Positions 1 to 11,077 of a stretch of DNA of 64,000 bases are shown here, piece by piece. The DNA is taken from contig CANTFL010001445.1 in assembly GCA_947650285.1 (NCBI GenBank), forward strand, positions 744,001-808,000, written 5' to 3'. The notes below the pieces were generated by a model, which worked only from the letters and a program-made list of their open reading frames with translations, was not told where the DNA came from and searched no databases. Source of the stretch: Hyaloperonospora brassicae (Eukaryota; Oomycota; Peronosporomycetes; Peronosporales; Peronosporaceae). Made by a program: the position numbers and the translations under genes. Positions within the stretch are counted from its first letter, which is position 1. Each line of letters begins with the position of its first letter.

Positions 1-392
1 AAGTATAATGTCCTGCTGTACAGTCTCGTCGGCAAAGATAAAATCGGTCTTTTGGGGAGATTGTCGTAATGGTTGGCATTTACTACATTGAATGACATCC
101 AGCGCAACCTACGACTAGCCATATAAATCCCATAAGATGAATCACGATTTCGCGTTTACGTCTTTTATCTCCGATTAAGGCAAGCATCGGAGCTTTATTA
201 GGGTAAAATCACTAAACATGTTGGTATGTGTATCATCGCTCAGTCAATAGACATGGCTTCACAAGTTCATGTCTTCGTCTTTATTATGCAGAATTCCATG
301 TCGCGTGATTGAATTACACGTGTATAACCAAAGTTATTTGATGAGGCATTTTCTAAAGCTCTTCGTTAGAACAAACTATCGCATCGTCGTGA
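1..392. other. No gene recognised
   Basis: AT-rich sequence. No reading frame or repeat boundary in it can be supported. It precedes the Gypsy relic and may be a decayed part of the same element. Confidence 0.4.
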
Positions 393-1209
393 TTGCACAC
401 GGAGTCGCAACGTTCCCGAATGTCTGTTTCCGAGTCAATGAGCTCGACGCAGATAAGATTTTCGCGGTCGCGGCAAGCCATTAACTGCGACAATCTTAGT
501 GCAAACATGTTTACGTATTTTATGTGCGGCAACATAGGCCGTCGCGCAGCCGTCTGCCGTGCACCCGCGCCGAAAGCCATTAAAACAGCCGTCTTACGAG
601 CATATACTGTGTCGTCGGTGGTCAACCATATAAGGGCAGTACCAGTAAGCGAGAGGCGTTCCAATGGCCGAAAAAGAGCCCCGATACTCAAAGACAGCTC
701 GGGCGCCTAGCTCCAATGTGATTAATGCTCACATAATGCAACAACCATACGCGACGATTCAAGATTAGTTATCGCCAAACTTATCGATGCTGGAGTAAAA
801 TGACCATACCGAGCGTCGTTGGATTCAAGTGCATCCAAAACATGTATCGTGCATCATATATGACCCTTCTCCCGTCTACTATCACAGTTTGAGAAGGGGT
901 CAATATGAAATCGTTGTCGAACTTGCTGATGGGAAAGAACGGCGTGTCTTGAGTAAATTAGTAATGTTACCGTACACGTTCGACGAATTACAAATCAATA
1001 AGGGACTTCTGGAGAACAAGATGAACAATGCGCCCGATTGCATTCTCCGGATTCCGTGGTTGTCACGGTTGTCACCGAAGGGATCAGTTATTTTGATCAG
1101 TCAAACGACGAAGCGGGAATTACGTGATCAAAGCGATCGACCATTCGTTAGTTGCGTGATCTGGTTGGCTTCACGTCCGATTAATGCACAAACTCGCAAC
1201 GCCTCGTAG
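393..1209 (+). pseudogene. Ty3/Gypsy gag nucleocapsid and protease relic
   Basis: Two reading-frame fragments resemble the end of gag and the protease of an oomycete Gypsy element. Around 513-560 one frame reads YFMCGNIGRRAAVCRA. This has the spacing of a CCHC zinc knuckle, but the first Cys has become Tyr and the His has become Arg. At 829-1209 a second frame contains a segment like the protease C-terminal half, with LVMLPYTFDE and then ILRIPWLSR, the position where Gypsy proteases have a LILGMPWL-type motif. Stops and frame changes separate the two parts. The element's 5' end is not visible. Family assignment is by motif resemblance, so moderate confidence only. Confidence 0.5.
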
Positions 1210-1600
1210 TCACCAGATACTATATCCCTCTGTACTCGATATTTCCAGCTACACTGATGAAGCTAGAAACCGAGACGGTCGAATTGAAATTCCCCCATAC
1301 GCGGACATTGGTCAAGCGCTGGTTCCCGATCCGTTGCAAGGCGATCGAGCAAAATTCCCGCCTTCAATTACATCGGCCTGGCAGAGGCCCTTAATTGATT
1401 GCCGAGGCGTTTGATCAGGAGCTGTCGCACACAATATCGGCCGGACATCTCTCGAGTGTATCCGAGGCGTTCTAGATCTATATTCCACCTCTCATTGACG
1501 AGAATAGGCGAAGCTTTGATCCGCATGTGTGCGACGTGGTGAAAACGAGAACCTCAAGTCGGGAGGAGGGTACATCATCTTCATGTGAAATCGACGTGCC
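1210..1600. other. Decayed sequence between Gypsy relic and solo LTR
   Basis: A 76-codon open frame (1184-1414) runs on from the protease relic, but it has no motif I recognise. The rest is without coding signal. Confidence 0.35.
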
Positions 1601-1605
1601 AGTAT
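1601..1605. repeat. Target site duplication AGTAT (left)
   Basis: The 5-bp AGTAT directly precedes the solo LTR and recurs at 1997-2001. Five base pairs is the normal duplication size for Ty3/Gypsy integrases. Confidence 0.85.
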
Positions 1606-1996
1606 TGTAACGGATCAGCCCGTTACATGGAATTATCGCTTTAAGGAAAGTGACAATAAATAATATGAAGTTGAATATTCTTTGAACAATATCACCGAAG
1701 TGGTGATATTGAAGGGTAGACCAAAGAGTCTGTTCCTTGGTTAATATTTTGATTATATCAACCCACCAATCGCCGCAAGACGCGCGCAATGAGTGGTGAC
1801 GAGACGTCACCACACACTCAGTTATATTAGCATAATTAAGTCAGGTTAAACAGAGAGACAGTATCAAAAAGACTTAATTATATTAATATAACAGTTCTGC
1901 TTTTACCTTATCTACGCTTCCTCGTTTGCCTCGTGTACGTCTGTCGGGGCACCCAAGCCCTTGCGTTACGTTAACGCAAGGGTGTGCCCCGTTATA
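1606..1996 (+). repeat. Solo LTR, Gypsy-1-related family
   Basis: The 391-bp segment begins TGTAACGG and ends GTTATA, matching the ends of the 440-bp Gypsy-1 LTR (TGTAACGG to GTTACA) with the last CA mutated to TA. It keeps the same internal landmarks: an opening palindrome, a hairpin with arms CAATATCACC/GGTGATATTG (1687-1711), the ACCCACCAATCG box, and a terminal hairpin (1958-1982). It is flanked by the direct repeat AGTAT, and no internal element sequence is attached. It is therefore a solo LTR left by LTR-LTR recombination. Confidence 0.85.
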
Positions 1997-2001
1997 AGTA
2001 T
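1997..2001. repeat. Target site duplication AGTAT (right)
   Basis: Exact copy of 1601-1605, directly after the solo LTR. Confidence 0.85.
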
Positions 2002-5000
2002 CGCGCAGGAGCTCGATAAGAAATAGAAATTACGCAAAAGGAGCACGTTGATCACATAGCCGAAGCAGTTCTGTCGAATTGTAACTAAATATTTTTTATT
2101 ATGGACGGAATACTAATAGGGTCTAAAATGTGGTAGGATCCCCACATCGCGGTAGCTACATATAGATATCGATCCCTTTACGCAATCCTGGAGTAGTTGC
2201 ATCTCTATCATCCCTTTTAAGATACGTTTCCCTTAACGACTTCAAGGCCGATGGCATTAGACAAGAATGCGTCATTTCAGCTGCTGAAGCAGTTGGTATG
2301 GAGGTTCACGAGAGCCGCCTAAAGAGCGCCGAACATAAATGAGCGGGCAAGAACACTTTGTGGCACACGCTCGTTACGCCCTTTGTGCATTGGGCGAAAA
2401 TGTATATGATGTTGTCCGTAACATTGCTGATATCGTTTTTGAGACAATTCCTTATTTCTTAAAGAGAATTGTGGAGTGCGGCGCGATATAGATCGTGTTC
2501 CAGAATCAAAGCACTGCGTGACACGGCAGTGGTAGCGGCCGTGTACTGCTTGATCAAGTCATCACTAAATATAATTGTTAGGGTCGCTGTAAGGCTAATC
2601 ATGTTTGCGAGATTATTTTACCATCTCCTAGCCCGGATCTCTGTGTAAAAAAATCCAACAGCAAAATGGTGCATTGGACATGATTTCAGCAAGCTCAATG
2701 ACGCCACGATCCCAGATCTGACATCGAATTTTCTGAAGACACGGTATTTAGTATCATGTCTAATAGTTCGATCGACATTGCTATAGATCTTACACATGTA
2801 ACTTTCAGATCCTAATAAAAGACAGTGACATTCGTTCACTCCGGTGAGCACCCCAATCAAGACGATTGTAGACCGTATATTCATGCCGCAAGACCATACA
2901 AACGCCTCCAGACAGATTTAATTGTCGGTGACACAAGTACTTCGTCCGCTCTGCAACTTCGCACCAAGCTACTATGATGACTATTTTTCACATCCGCGCT
3001 GAGCAACATATCAGCACTACGGAGGCTTACCTTCGACAATTACTTGGATGTGTTTCACTAATGATCAAGAACATATTGTATGCGAATTAGCGTAAATTCG
3101 TCTTCTGCGCTTTCGACATTTCATGACTACGATGCTATGGTAGCAAGGAAGGTGTTTGCGCTGATCTTGAGAAATCATGATCTTTATGTTTCCAATGAAC
3201 ATTCAGAAACCCAACTGAACAAATTTGATGGCTCGGCCTGGAAAAGTATCCGCACCATATACGAAAATCAGGTTGAGCTTATTCAGCCAGTATCGACTTT
3301 GCTCACGAAGGACGCTATCTGAATATGGAAGGTAGAGCATTGATCTGCTTCGACTATGTAAGTAAGAATTTTTCAAAGGAACCAGTGTTATTTTAACTAA
3401 TTACTCTAAGCCATCCCACGGCGTGTATGATGCAAATAATCTCGCTATTGGGTGCCCCTGAAGCAGCTCTGTGAATAGGATAGATAGCGCGTTCCGTTGA
3501 TACAGTCTCGGCCAAAAAATCATGTAAAAAGAGATTATTCTTTGCATGACAAGGAACTCACGGCAATAATTATAGCATTAGTAAATTATAATAGTATTTA
3601 CTCAGCAAAAATCCATCTTTGATTTTCACAGACAACGCCTCGTTGCGGACCGCCGTCAAGAGACTTGTCCCATCGTATATCACGTAAGTTGTCATTCTTC
3701 GCCAAATATATCCTTGTGGTGTATTACAAGACTGGTAAGAAAGAACAACACTTTTTCTGACGCGCTTTAGCGTCGTCCTGGTTACAGTACTCCACCCGAT
3801 ATGGGCCATTAGCACGATGAAACTCAAAACGACGATGACATTGTATATGTGTTTCGAGTTGGTTCCTAGCGCAATCATTTCGACTCCTGTATTGTCAACT
3901 CAAGCTAAGAATGTTGAGCCATTTGCGAATGATCTCTTTGACAAGGATCTCATTAATTAATTTTGGACACCTTAGTAAGATTTCTGTCGCGAAGTGGACG
4001 AAACGAATGCTATAAAATTAAGCGTGTATCGCCTGATCATCCAATGCTAGCTTAAAGCATGGATATACATGGTACACCGCGTGTCGTCATCTCTGCTTAT
4101 AATGATTTATGAGCACAATTGGCATATCATTTTCATTAAAGCGTATTTGGCATTCACCTATGTTGCAATATTTAGCTCGCGGCCATATCTCGAGTTTCCT
4201 TTTCGTCTTAATTGTTGTAAAGTATATCCAGAAATGGGAAAGATCTTGAAAAAATGTAAGCGTGTGAAGACGGCTCCGGCTTCACAAGCCCCATCGCAGC
4301 CGCTTCCGATTGCAATTGAATTCCGCTGTTCAGTCCAAATGCAACTCATCTTTGGTTCATCACCGTCTGAACAGGAATGAACGGTCGTACTAGTTTATCT
4401 GTATCAATGTAGCGAATGGTTTACTTTGCTTCGGTCTCCACGCACGTTACGGCGGAGGCACAGAAATATCTCCATTGATCTAATTTTATGCCATTACGGC
4501 TTATCATAATCCCATGTTTAGGACTATGCCCAGCGTTTTAATTAGCTTTCGAAGCCGTATGATTCCTTCGATTAAACAGGTGGTTCGCTCGTGTATACGG
4601 CGGCCCGATCAAAGACAGATGGGCAAACGGCGCGCGTGAACATATTACGTGAGACTGATTTGCGCGATTACACCACATATTATACGTCATAAACCTTGTT
4701 TTTGTAAGTTACTGAGATCGCAATTGATAATTTCATGTATGTGCTCACAGTGTTGACCCTAATTTTCATAGAAAATGCAAGACTACCTCGCGTTTTGCTC
4801 CATCAGCATCGAAATATTCGATATCGAAGTTTATTGAGGGAGCATATACCGATGGCAATGCACCGAAAAATTTGCTGAACGTTAACAAAGATTATCGAGG
4901 CACCTACAGATGAAGCTTGTGCCGTTCATTCTGTAACAAACGGAGTGTTTATTGAGTTTCGACGCGATACATCCGATCGCATGTCCCGTGGCTGATTTGT

Positions 5001-5049
5001 CTCTAAAAGTCCACTTCGCCTGTAAGTTTAGCTGAGGTAAAATAAATTA
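2002..5049. other. AT-rich stretch without a recognisable gene
   Basis: Only short open frames occur here. The longest ATG-initiated one is 4069-4380 (103 codons), which has no recognised domain and an overlapping competitor on the other strand. The stretch is probably the body of decayed retroelements, since a Gypsy integrase tail starts immediately after it. No motif upstream of 5050 is clear enough to prove that. Confidence 0.4.
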
Positions 5050-5330
5050 TTGCTTTTTCGGCAAATAAATACGCGTTTCGCGCGTGATTTACTGCAATTG
5101 GCATTCGAGAATCATAAGAAGATTGCTGATAGAGGAGGTCGGAGGAACATGTTGACATTTCGAGAAGTTAGACCAGTATCATTGTCAACGAACGTACTAC
5201 CTTGCACAGACGAACTTGAGCGCGATAAAGGATAGCGCCAAAATATATTGGCCCATTACGGGTTATCAACGTGCATGGTAAGGCCTATACGTTATACATA
5301 CTTACGTATATTTGTTTACACACGATGTTT
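5050..5330 (+). pseudogene. Gypsy integrase C-terminal tail relic
   Basis: The frame opening at 5050 contains ADRGGRRNMLTF, which matches the basic segment before the post-integrase SH3-like fold of oomycete Gypsy polyproteins. After a stop and frameshift near 5235 the next frame reads PKYIGPLRVINVHGKAYTL. This corresponds to the conserved KYIGPFRVL..GNAYTL segment also present in Gypsy-1 at about 51448-51500. The following sense codons would continue into the HPTFYVGRL motif, here LHTMF then a stop. It is a dead fragment of a plus-strand element. Confidence 0.75.
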
Positions 5331-5334
5331 TAAG

Positions 5335-5730
5335 TCAGGCGCCCCAAGGCATACCTAATGGCGGGTCTCCCTTCGATCTTTTTTTATTCTTCTTTGCCGG
5401 CTTAAAGTCCGACAACCCTTGACGAATACGTGACGACGACTAGGATCAAGCTAAGCTTGAGTGCGTGCATAATTTTTCTGCTGGGTTTCTCCTAACACAG
5501 CACTGTTAAGACGGCGAAGACGCTCCATCAATCCTAGCTTCTTCCGTAAATTCCTATCACCAGTCTCGATTGCAGCAGATGCGCGATCACGAGCGTTCTA
5601 ATCCATTTCCCAAGCGCTAAGTAGGCCTTTCTTCGTCTCAATCGTTTCAGCGCGAATAAAGTGCAGATTTTTCTTCGACTGTTGAGACGCGCGACCGTGT
5701 AAACCAAAACTAGTCATTGGATACTTTGCG
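5335..5730 (-). pseudogene. Antisense coiled-coil reading-frame relic of the Gypsy element
   Basis: On the strand opposite to the integrase relic lies a protein-like frame rich in Glu, Arg, Lys and Leu. It includes AETIETKKGLLSAWEMD, then one TAG, then RDRASAAIETGDRNLRKKLG and LMERLRRLNSAVLGETQQK. After a frame change it continues as RIRQGLSDFKPAKKNKK and ends in a Pro/Lys-rich tail at a TGA (5335-5337). The composition and heptad-like spacing suggest a coiled coil with a basic C-terminus. The stop lies inside the sense codons for the FYVGR motif of the integrase tail. Gypsy-1 has the same arrangement. The function is unknown. Confidence 0.55.
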
Positions 5731-6587
5731 CCGCGATGCTACAACCCCTAGGTTGATGCAACGAGCACTTGACCCTAATTTGTCGATCGAATCGCCGATC
5801 ACGATGATCATATTCCCCTGCGCCGAGCAGTGACTCGGAGCCTTAAAAGTGTCAAATTAAGAGTCAATATACGGTCAGATAGTTGAAAAATTCGCCAGAT
5901 GACAATACGTAGAAGCTTTCAATGATCTTGAATTGACTGTTTTAGACGTGCGTGAGATTTATGGGTTTACTAAGAGGACGTCAAATGCTACCGATAATTT
6001 CTGTCCCACCCACGACCGCGCGAGCTATAGAGCTCACGAGCGACAGACCCACGATGAAGACCTGCCGAGCGAAATAAAGATCGATTTCAAGACTCGATAG
6101 CTGATGAACTGTATACTAGTCGATCGCAGCTGCGCGAACGGCCCAGTAGATCATACGGCTGTATATTACGAGTGCAAGAACGACGATGTTTGTCCTTAGG
6201 AGTCCTCTCATCTAACGCAGCCCAAACACTTAGAGCTCCGATAGACCTCATTAGTAACGAAAGATTCACGGACAGAGATGCTGGGGCGTTCCCGTGCACG
6301 CACCAAGTCAATTCACGACTGATGGATTGAAACGCGGTCTTTTCATATTGCAAGTCAAGCATCCCTCACGAACGTGGACGAAGCACATGCGCAACTCTTC
6401 ACTAGTAATGCGGCAGACGAGCCAGAGCAAGTCGCCAACAGCATGTTTACAATGTGTCTTATATTGTCGCTTCAAATAGGACGTCAATGGTAAACTTATC
6501 CATGACTCGCATTCCAGCGACTCACAAAGGCACACCACGATCGTTGCAGTACGTCATAGGTTTAAGCGTTGATCGTCGCGTGGTGGA
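5731..6587. other. Decayed element sequence, no gene recognised
   Basis: Short overlapping frames occur on both strands (for example 6087-6362 minus and 6294-6479 plus). None can be assigned. The position, after the integrase tail and before an LTR-like relic, suggests remnants of retroelement 3' sequence. Confidence 0.35.
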
Positions 6588-7010
6588 GTGGCGATCGCTC
6601 GTTTGAGAAGTCGAACTCAAATCTCCACTCGCGCCAGGACGAATGACTAACGGATGGTGTACTATGATTACGGGCTGTAAACATAGCTCACATGTGTACC
6701 CGTCGGGATGGCGGGTTGCTCTCTTCCAGGTGGACACGAATTATGCCGAACTTGACCGTGTATGGAACCAGGGCTATCGGATTGTAACCTTCACACAATT
6801 GCGTATATGTTGAGTAAATCTCAACATGAGTTGCCCTGGTCTAGTTCAGATCGCCTGCTTAACGGTAATGCTTGATCTGCGTACCTTTTGACCACATGAG
6901 ACATCTTCCGATCTTGCACCCTCTGTCGTTACTTTTTTATGAGTCAAATCTCAGTTAGGGTTTGTCTTTGAACGTCCTTGATCCCTGGCCAAACAGTCTA
7001 GGGATACGAC
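6588..7010 (-). repeat. Old LTR fragment of the Gypsy-2 family
   Basis: The segment aligns by eye with the inverted Gypsy-2 LTR at 44221-45416. Shared blocks include GTGTACCCGTCGG, GAACTTGACCGT, the run around CTTTTGACCACWTGAG, and the CTGGCYAAACA block. It is clearly more diverged than the three young copies at 29.9, 41.7 and 44.2 kb. Only about a third of the LTR can be traced, and its ends are not defined. Confidence 0.6.
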
Positions 7011-8149
7011 TTGGCTTAGTTATGCAACTTTTTTTGACGTCGAACGGCCAGTAATCCAACCCGGAGGATAATTCGACGCGTTTTTTAAACGAAAATTACG
7101 CTTTGTTAATGTAATCCAAACAAACTGAAAGAAACATCATATCAATAGGCATATTTGTATCACGAAAATCTGATACCACGCGTCATTTTTAAAAAACCTT
7201 CCCTCGTACATATATGAACCACACCGGGTATGCCGACTCTTAACCCTTGGCGTTCTACACATCTAAGTTGTACCCAGCTGGATCCAGGATCGCGACATCG
7301 TGTTGAGAAAGCGATCGCAGTTGAGATCCTTCTTCTATTACGTAATCATTCTCTTGTAAACCATTTTTACCATCATTGCCATCAACGAATTCGCGGTTGG
7401 TTAGGTTTAGGATTGTGATCGTAAGGCATCCTCCCCAGCTCGTATCCTCCAATCAAATCCGTTTCGTATTTAATTGAAGCTGGTGATACGTGCGCCCCAA
7501 GTCCAACTCAGCGGTAAGATTTATTAACTGCTTTGCCACATTCGCTTAGATTCTCGCTATATTTATCCGTGGAAAATGCGTGCTCATGGTTTTAGGAGAC
7601 TCGGACGTATGGCTTCCTTATAATTATACAACGCCCATAGCTTCAAGTCTTTGTCCATGAGAAGCGATGTCTGCTCCCCTGATCTTCGTCTAGCGCGACA
7701 AGTTTCTGCCGTCAGGGATTTCATTTAGTACGGCCAGGATTCAGAATGCTCAGTTGTGTCTTTAATCATGTTTGTGGTGGTGCCGTTAGCGAGTCTTTGG
7801 CCACAAGTATCTTCGATATGCCTTAAGAAAGGTGATGTATGGGGCAATCTATTACACAAAATATACAAGAATACTACATAATCACAATATTAGACACGGG
7901 AAAAAATCCGTAATTGGATATTGCATGTCAATTATAATTGGCTTATTGTCAGAATGCCGGACTCAATATAACTCATTAATAATTTGATCTCGGTTTAAGT
8001 CGTTCTCATCGCCAAGAAATCTTCATGCGTACCTATCATGGTATAAAACTACACAAAGATATAAACAGAGTTAGATTAACCTATCAACAGAAGCGCTTCC
8101 TAGAATTTTTCTATTGTGAGTCCGTTCCGTACTCTGGCCACGTTACACT
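7011..8149. other. No gene recognised
   Basis: Diverged, AT-rich sequence. The remainder of the old LTR may extend into its first few hundred bases, but the alignment fades. No supported coding frame. Confidence 0.35.
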
Positions 8150-8415
8150 AACAGGTGAAACCTTCTTCATTTGACAGCTGAGAGCCTCGGGCCCGACAAA
8201 TAGCTGACGTTGGTAGCCTTGTGGACCAGTACGATGCCGGGCACCCAATATCAAGGAATACTCCATAAGAAAACTTGCTTTTGGCGCTTGTAGACGTATT
8301 TTAAATGACTATCGCGTCCCAAATCTCAGCCGAGGTGAGAGCCCTACCCCAGGGTGAGCTAAGAGAACACATACCTCTTTGGCGTCTTACAAGTTGTAAA
8401 TACAACTTTGTTAGA
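8150..8415 (+). pseudogene. Gypsy chromodomain-end relic
   Basis: This stretch is collinear with 52060-52325 of Gypsy-1. It has TTTGACAGCTG, then codons for VDQYDAGHPI (VHQYDETHPI in Gypsy-1), then the non-coding run with GCGTCCCAAATCTCAGCC and CCCCAGGGTGAGCTAAGAGAA, which has close counterparts at 52214-52268. It marks the end of the pol polyprotein of an old element of the same family as Gypsy-1, plus strand. Confidence 0.75.
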
Positions 8416-10281
8416 CTATATTTTTGATAGGTTACATTAGTTTAGAAGTGACTGCAAGACCTGTTATAGGTCGAGGTCGACCTCACCTGATTGGCTTATT
8501 AGCTGACATATGGGACGGAGGAAGACGATTGTCATTTCATACTGACATCTCGTAAAAGCGGGAGAGACATTGACAGACGGACGTCATATGGGACCAGGGA
8601 CAAAACACGATGATGGGCATGCTGGACGTGTACCAGGTGTAATTTGACTAGGTCAATCTGCAGTGCTGGTCATCAACTGCATACAATGAGGTTAGCAACG
8701 AAGGGTAGTTACACTCAATATATTTACTTTTAATTCCTACTTTTACTGCACAAGTGCACCTACGTCCAAGAAACTTGAACAGGGGTCAATATATGTGAGA
8801 CAAGGGGTTACTAAATCACGAGACCTTTCATTTAGTCAAAACATTACCGGTTGGAATTCGCTTTTTAAACTAACCACGTGCCTAATCAAGATTTAGAAGC
8901 CATGTTTCGCGTCCAATGCCCTCGGTATCGCGAATGAAGGCGTTCTAAGTCTGAATCAGTTGGTTGTGTCGCGTTTGCTGTTGCCAGAACAACATCGACG
9001 CTTGAACAGAGCCATGGGAAAGGATTCTTTCTCAGTGCGAAATGTACATGCGCTGACGTCTTGACCGTGAAGCCATCCATCGTCGAACAGTGGGATTATA
9101 TAGTGTTTACTTGTCTCGCCATGATAGCTTCTGATGATCCAGTCTGGCAAGATCCTTCGATTGAGATCATGGTCTTGACGCAAGACATTATTATCTTGCG
9201 TCTCATGAGTGGCACAAACAGAAGAAATAATACCAAGATGCACATTCTGACGGTTATGCGAGTTATTTTTTTGCTATGCTCATGCGATTGCGCAAGAGCT
9301 GGCGTCGATGATGAGTCATTATAATCGTCACCAGATATAACTAAACTATGATATTTTCTTCAAATAATTTTGTTAGGTCGAGCTATTACAAATTGAAGGC
9401 TTAGCCTGAACATATATAGTAAATTCGGGCGGCGTAACAACAAATCACGGGTCAGTTACACCATATGAATCACCGGAATAGATGAGCTTTAAGTCGGACC
9501 TATTACTTGCATGTGGTGAGTTACGACGTGCACATGCAGCAACAGATTCTGCAGGAATCGTGGAGCATCAGTCGACTATCCTTTGACGCGTTTGATGATA
9601 TATTAATGGGCTGTTCGCTAAGCTCCGCATAAAAAAAATTTCATGCGTCTCAAGATCAGTAACGGATTTATCTGTACCAACAAAGCTCCCTTTTTAAGAG
9701 TGTTCACATGTGGACATGTGGATACTATTGAAACAGGGAGCTTTGCAGGAATACACTGATTTAAATATCAGTTAGGGGGGAGTTATGCAATGGTTTAAAC
9801 TTGTTCCATGATTTGGAATGATGCGGAGCAAGTACAGCTCCTATATAGAGGAAGGCTTCCTGCTGAACGAGCAAGAATTTTCTTCACGAGAACTCGAATC
9901 TGCGAGCAACGATCTCAAAGCTTAGGGTCCTTGTATGAGGTACGTTACCGATTTAACATTTCGAATGCACAATGTGCTCAAAAGTTTCTTTCTTAACAAG
10001 GCTTGACTCTTTTTACGACCTGAGACGCCTTATAAGGGCACGTGTCTTTGACAGATAAAAAGGGGTTTTGAACTTTATTTATTTTTAATCCGTAAATACA
10101 CCTTAGACTAAACGTACCTGATCGAGACAATAATGCTCTAATTAGGACCCTTTTACCGACCGTTTGTATCGTGGATGACGCACGTCAGCCCTCAAAAACT
10201 GCAAAGGTGTTCTAATATTATTTCCGATAGGATCTCATCCCTTATGTGATCCACACCTGTTATGCTGCGTACCTGCCGACG
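8416..10281. other. Intervening AT-rich sequence
   Basis: No gene can be assigned. Weak open frames at 8886-9080 (minus), 9061-9324 (plus, TTG start) and 9808-9996 (plus) have no recognised domain. A short hairpin lies at 9681-9745. Confidence 0.35.
9681..9745. repeat. Short inverted repeat with nested palindrome
   Basis: Perfect 11-bp arms CAAAGCTCCCT (9681-9691) and AGGGAGCTTTG (9735-9745) enclose a near-palindrome CACATGTGGACATGTG (9705-9720). It could be a miniature element or a foldable non-coding site. No further copies were noticed. Confidence 0.5.
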
Positions 10282-10703
10282 TGTAACCCCGTTTTATTCA
10301 CGTTATAGGGTTAAATTATTGGAATTTGTCATGCAATGTTCTATGTAAAATATAACAAGACAAAGTGATCTTCTTCAGTGATCCAGGGATCTACCCAGTT
10401 GTTGATACATGCCATGACCTTTATACACCAATCTCTGCTCGACGCGCACAATCGGTGGTGAGAAGATGTCACAACACATGTTTTCAATTTAACATAATTT
10501 TAGCTAGGACTAATTGACACAGAAGATATATTCAAGGCTAAATTATATTTCATACAAAAATACTATTGCTACTAAGTTTTATCGCCTCAGCAGTTGCTTT
10601 CCTTTGGATTGTACGTGAGGTGATAGGGCACTGACAAACTTTTCAGTCAGTGAGAGTTTGGTCCGTACTGTTATCAGTACGTGACTGCCAGTGCCTCGTT
10701 ACA
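10282..10703 (+). repeat. Degenerate LTR of the Gypsy-1-related family
   Basis: Begins TGTAACCCCG and ends GTGCCTCGTTACA, like the Gypsy-1 LTR (TGTAACGG to GTGCCCTGTTACA). It keeps the GACGCGCACAATCGGTGGTGAGAAG box and the terminal nested stem: AGGGCACTGA (10625) pairs with CCAGTGCCT, and the inner arms are CGTACTG and CAGTACG. No flanking direct repeat was found, so it may be one end of a rearranged element. Confidence 0.65.
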
Positions 10704-11077
10704 GCGGGGGATACGCATACTTGTAGCTTTGACTACACGCGAACATCGCGGCACCGATACAGTAGGTAGCGAGGCTCACTAAATACGTGGGTGGGACCTA
10801 ATTCTGCTCAAATTTGGAAATATCTTGATAAGTGTGGAGGTATGCCACGACAAGTCACCAAATTCGGCGCTCATCTACTCTTTCACGAGTTAAGACAGAC
10901 ATCTTGTACATAATTATACGTTAAACGACCTTCATCAACAATTGATCTCTGTTCATAAGGGAAGTCTTTATTCGTTCACACTTTCCCTCCTCCAACCTCT
11001 ACCGTCTATACTTAAAGTGCGCCGCTACACCTTACTCGCCATACATGGACAGAGTTGGCCGGGATAGGTCTTAATGT
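10704..11077. other. Leader-like sequence after LTR relic
   Basis: Contains GGATACGC and ACGCGAACATCGCGG near 10707-10750 and CAGACATCTTGTACATAAT at 10899-10917. All three recur in the same order inside the 16.2-19.3 kb transposon (about 16500-16710). It probably represents the untranslated leader of an old Gypsy element. Confidence 0.4.

Noticed and set aside
10282..10703. Second solo LTR with target duplication
   Set aside because: The five bases before (CGACG) and after (GCGGG) do not match, so only an LTR relic is claimed.
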